This document shows, piece by piece, positions 12,848 to 12,874 of a stretch of 12,874 nucleotides of DNA. The position numbers were made by a program, and so were the translations under genes. The notes under the pieces are model-generated. The model was not told the origin of the DNA. It ran no database searches and saw nothing but the letters and a program-made list of their open reading frames with translations. The first letter of the stretch is position 1, and every line of letters begins with the position of its first letter. Source of the DNA: an uncultured Methylococcaceae bacterium (GTDB lineage Bacteria; Pseudomonadota; Gammaproteobacteria; Methylococcales; Methylomonadaceae); NCBI GenBank assembly GCA_903903365.1, contig CAIUYS010000201.1:1-12874 (forward strand), given 5' to 3'.

Positions 12848-12874
12848 GGTTGCTCCCATTTTTTAACGAAGTAG

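Overview
The window carries a conserved chromosomal block of a gammaproteobacterium, nearly all of it on the minus strand, followed by a small decayed accessory zone. Read in transcription direction (high to low coordinates) the order is: a Uma2-family nuclease-like gene; ruvC-ruvA-ruvB (Holliday junction processing); ybgC-tolQ-tolR-tolA-tolB-pal-cpoB (envelope Tol-Pal system); queE-queC (queuosine precursor synthesis); and a tRNA-Lys(UUU) gene with its own promoter and terminator. From memory, this is the order seen in Pseudomonas and related Gammaproteobacteria. The moderate GC and the gene neighbourhood would fit a methanotroph of the Methylococcales or a relative, but that placement is a guess.

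Region 2101-12262 is compact. The pairs ruvC/ruvA, ruvA/ruvB and tolQ/tolR overlap by four bases (ATGA), cpoB/queE by one, and ybgC/tolQ by 11. The largest internal gap is the roughly 200 bases between tolA and tolB, which holds a REP-like palindrome. TolA is unusually long (644 residues) because its helical arm is built from about 50 alanine/lysine/glutamate octads encoded by a 24-nt tandem repeat. RuvABC branch-migrates and cleaves recombination junctions. TolQRA use the proton gradient to act through TolB and Pal on outer-membrane constriction at division, with CpoB linking this to peptidoglycan synthesis. QueE and QueC make preQ0 for tRNA modification.

Region 1-2024, downstream of tRNA-Lys, looks like an eroded integration hotspot. 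It holds a 199-bp segment with 18-bp inverted ends, a second 13-bp inverted repeat, a BrnT-like toxin gene broken by two apparent single-base losses beside an intact ribbon-helix-helix antitoxin, a C-terminal scrap of a type I restriction subunit HsdR capped by a 94-bp imperfect inverted repeat, and a C-terminal fragment of a LOG-family protein. At the extreme left, about 143 bases of higher-GC sequence encode the start of a prolipoprotein diacylglyceryl transferase (Lgt) fused in frame to the LOG fragment. This is most likely an assembly chimera, although a real rearrangement cannot be excluded.

I do not see a complete new multi-gene system. The points most worth a second look are the broken toxin with a surviving antitoxin, the nested inverted repeats beside tRNA-Lys, the TolA repeat expansion and the Lgt/LOG junction.
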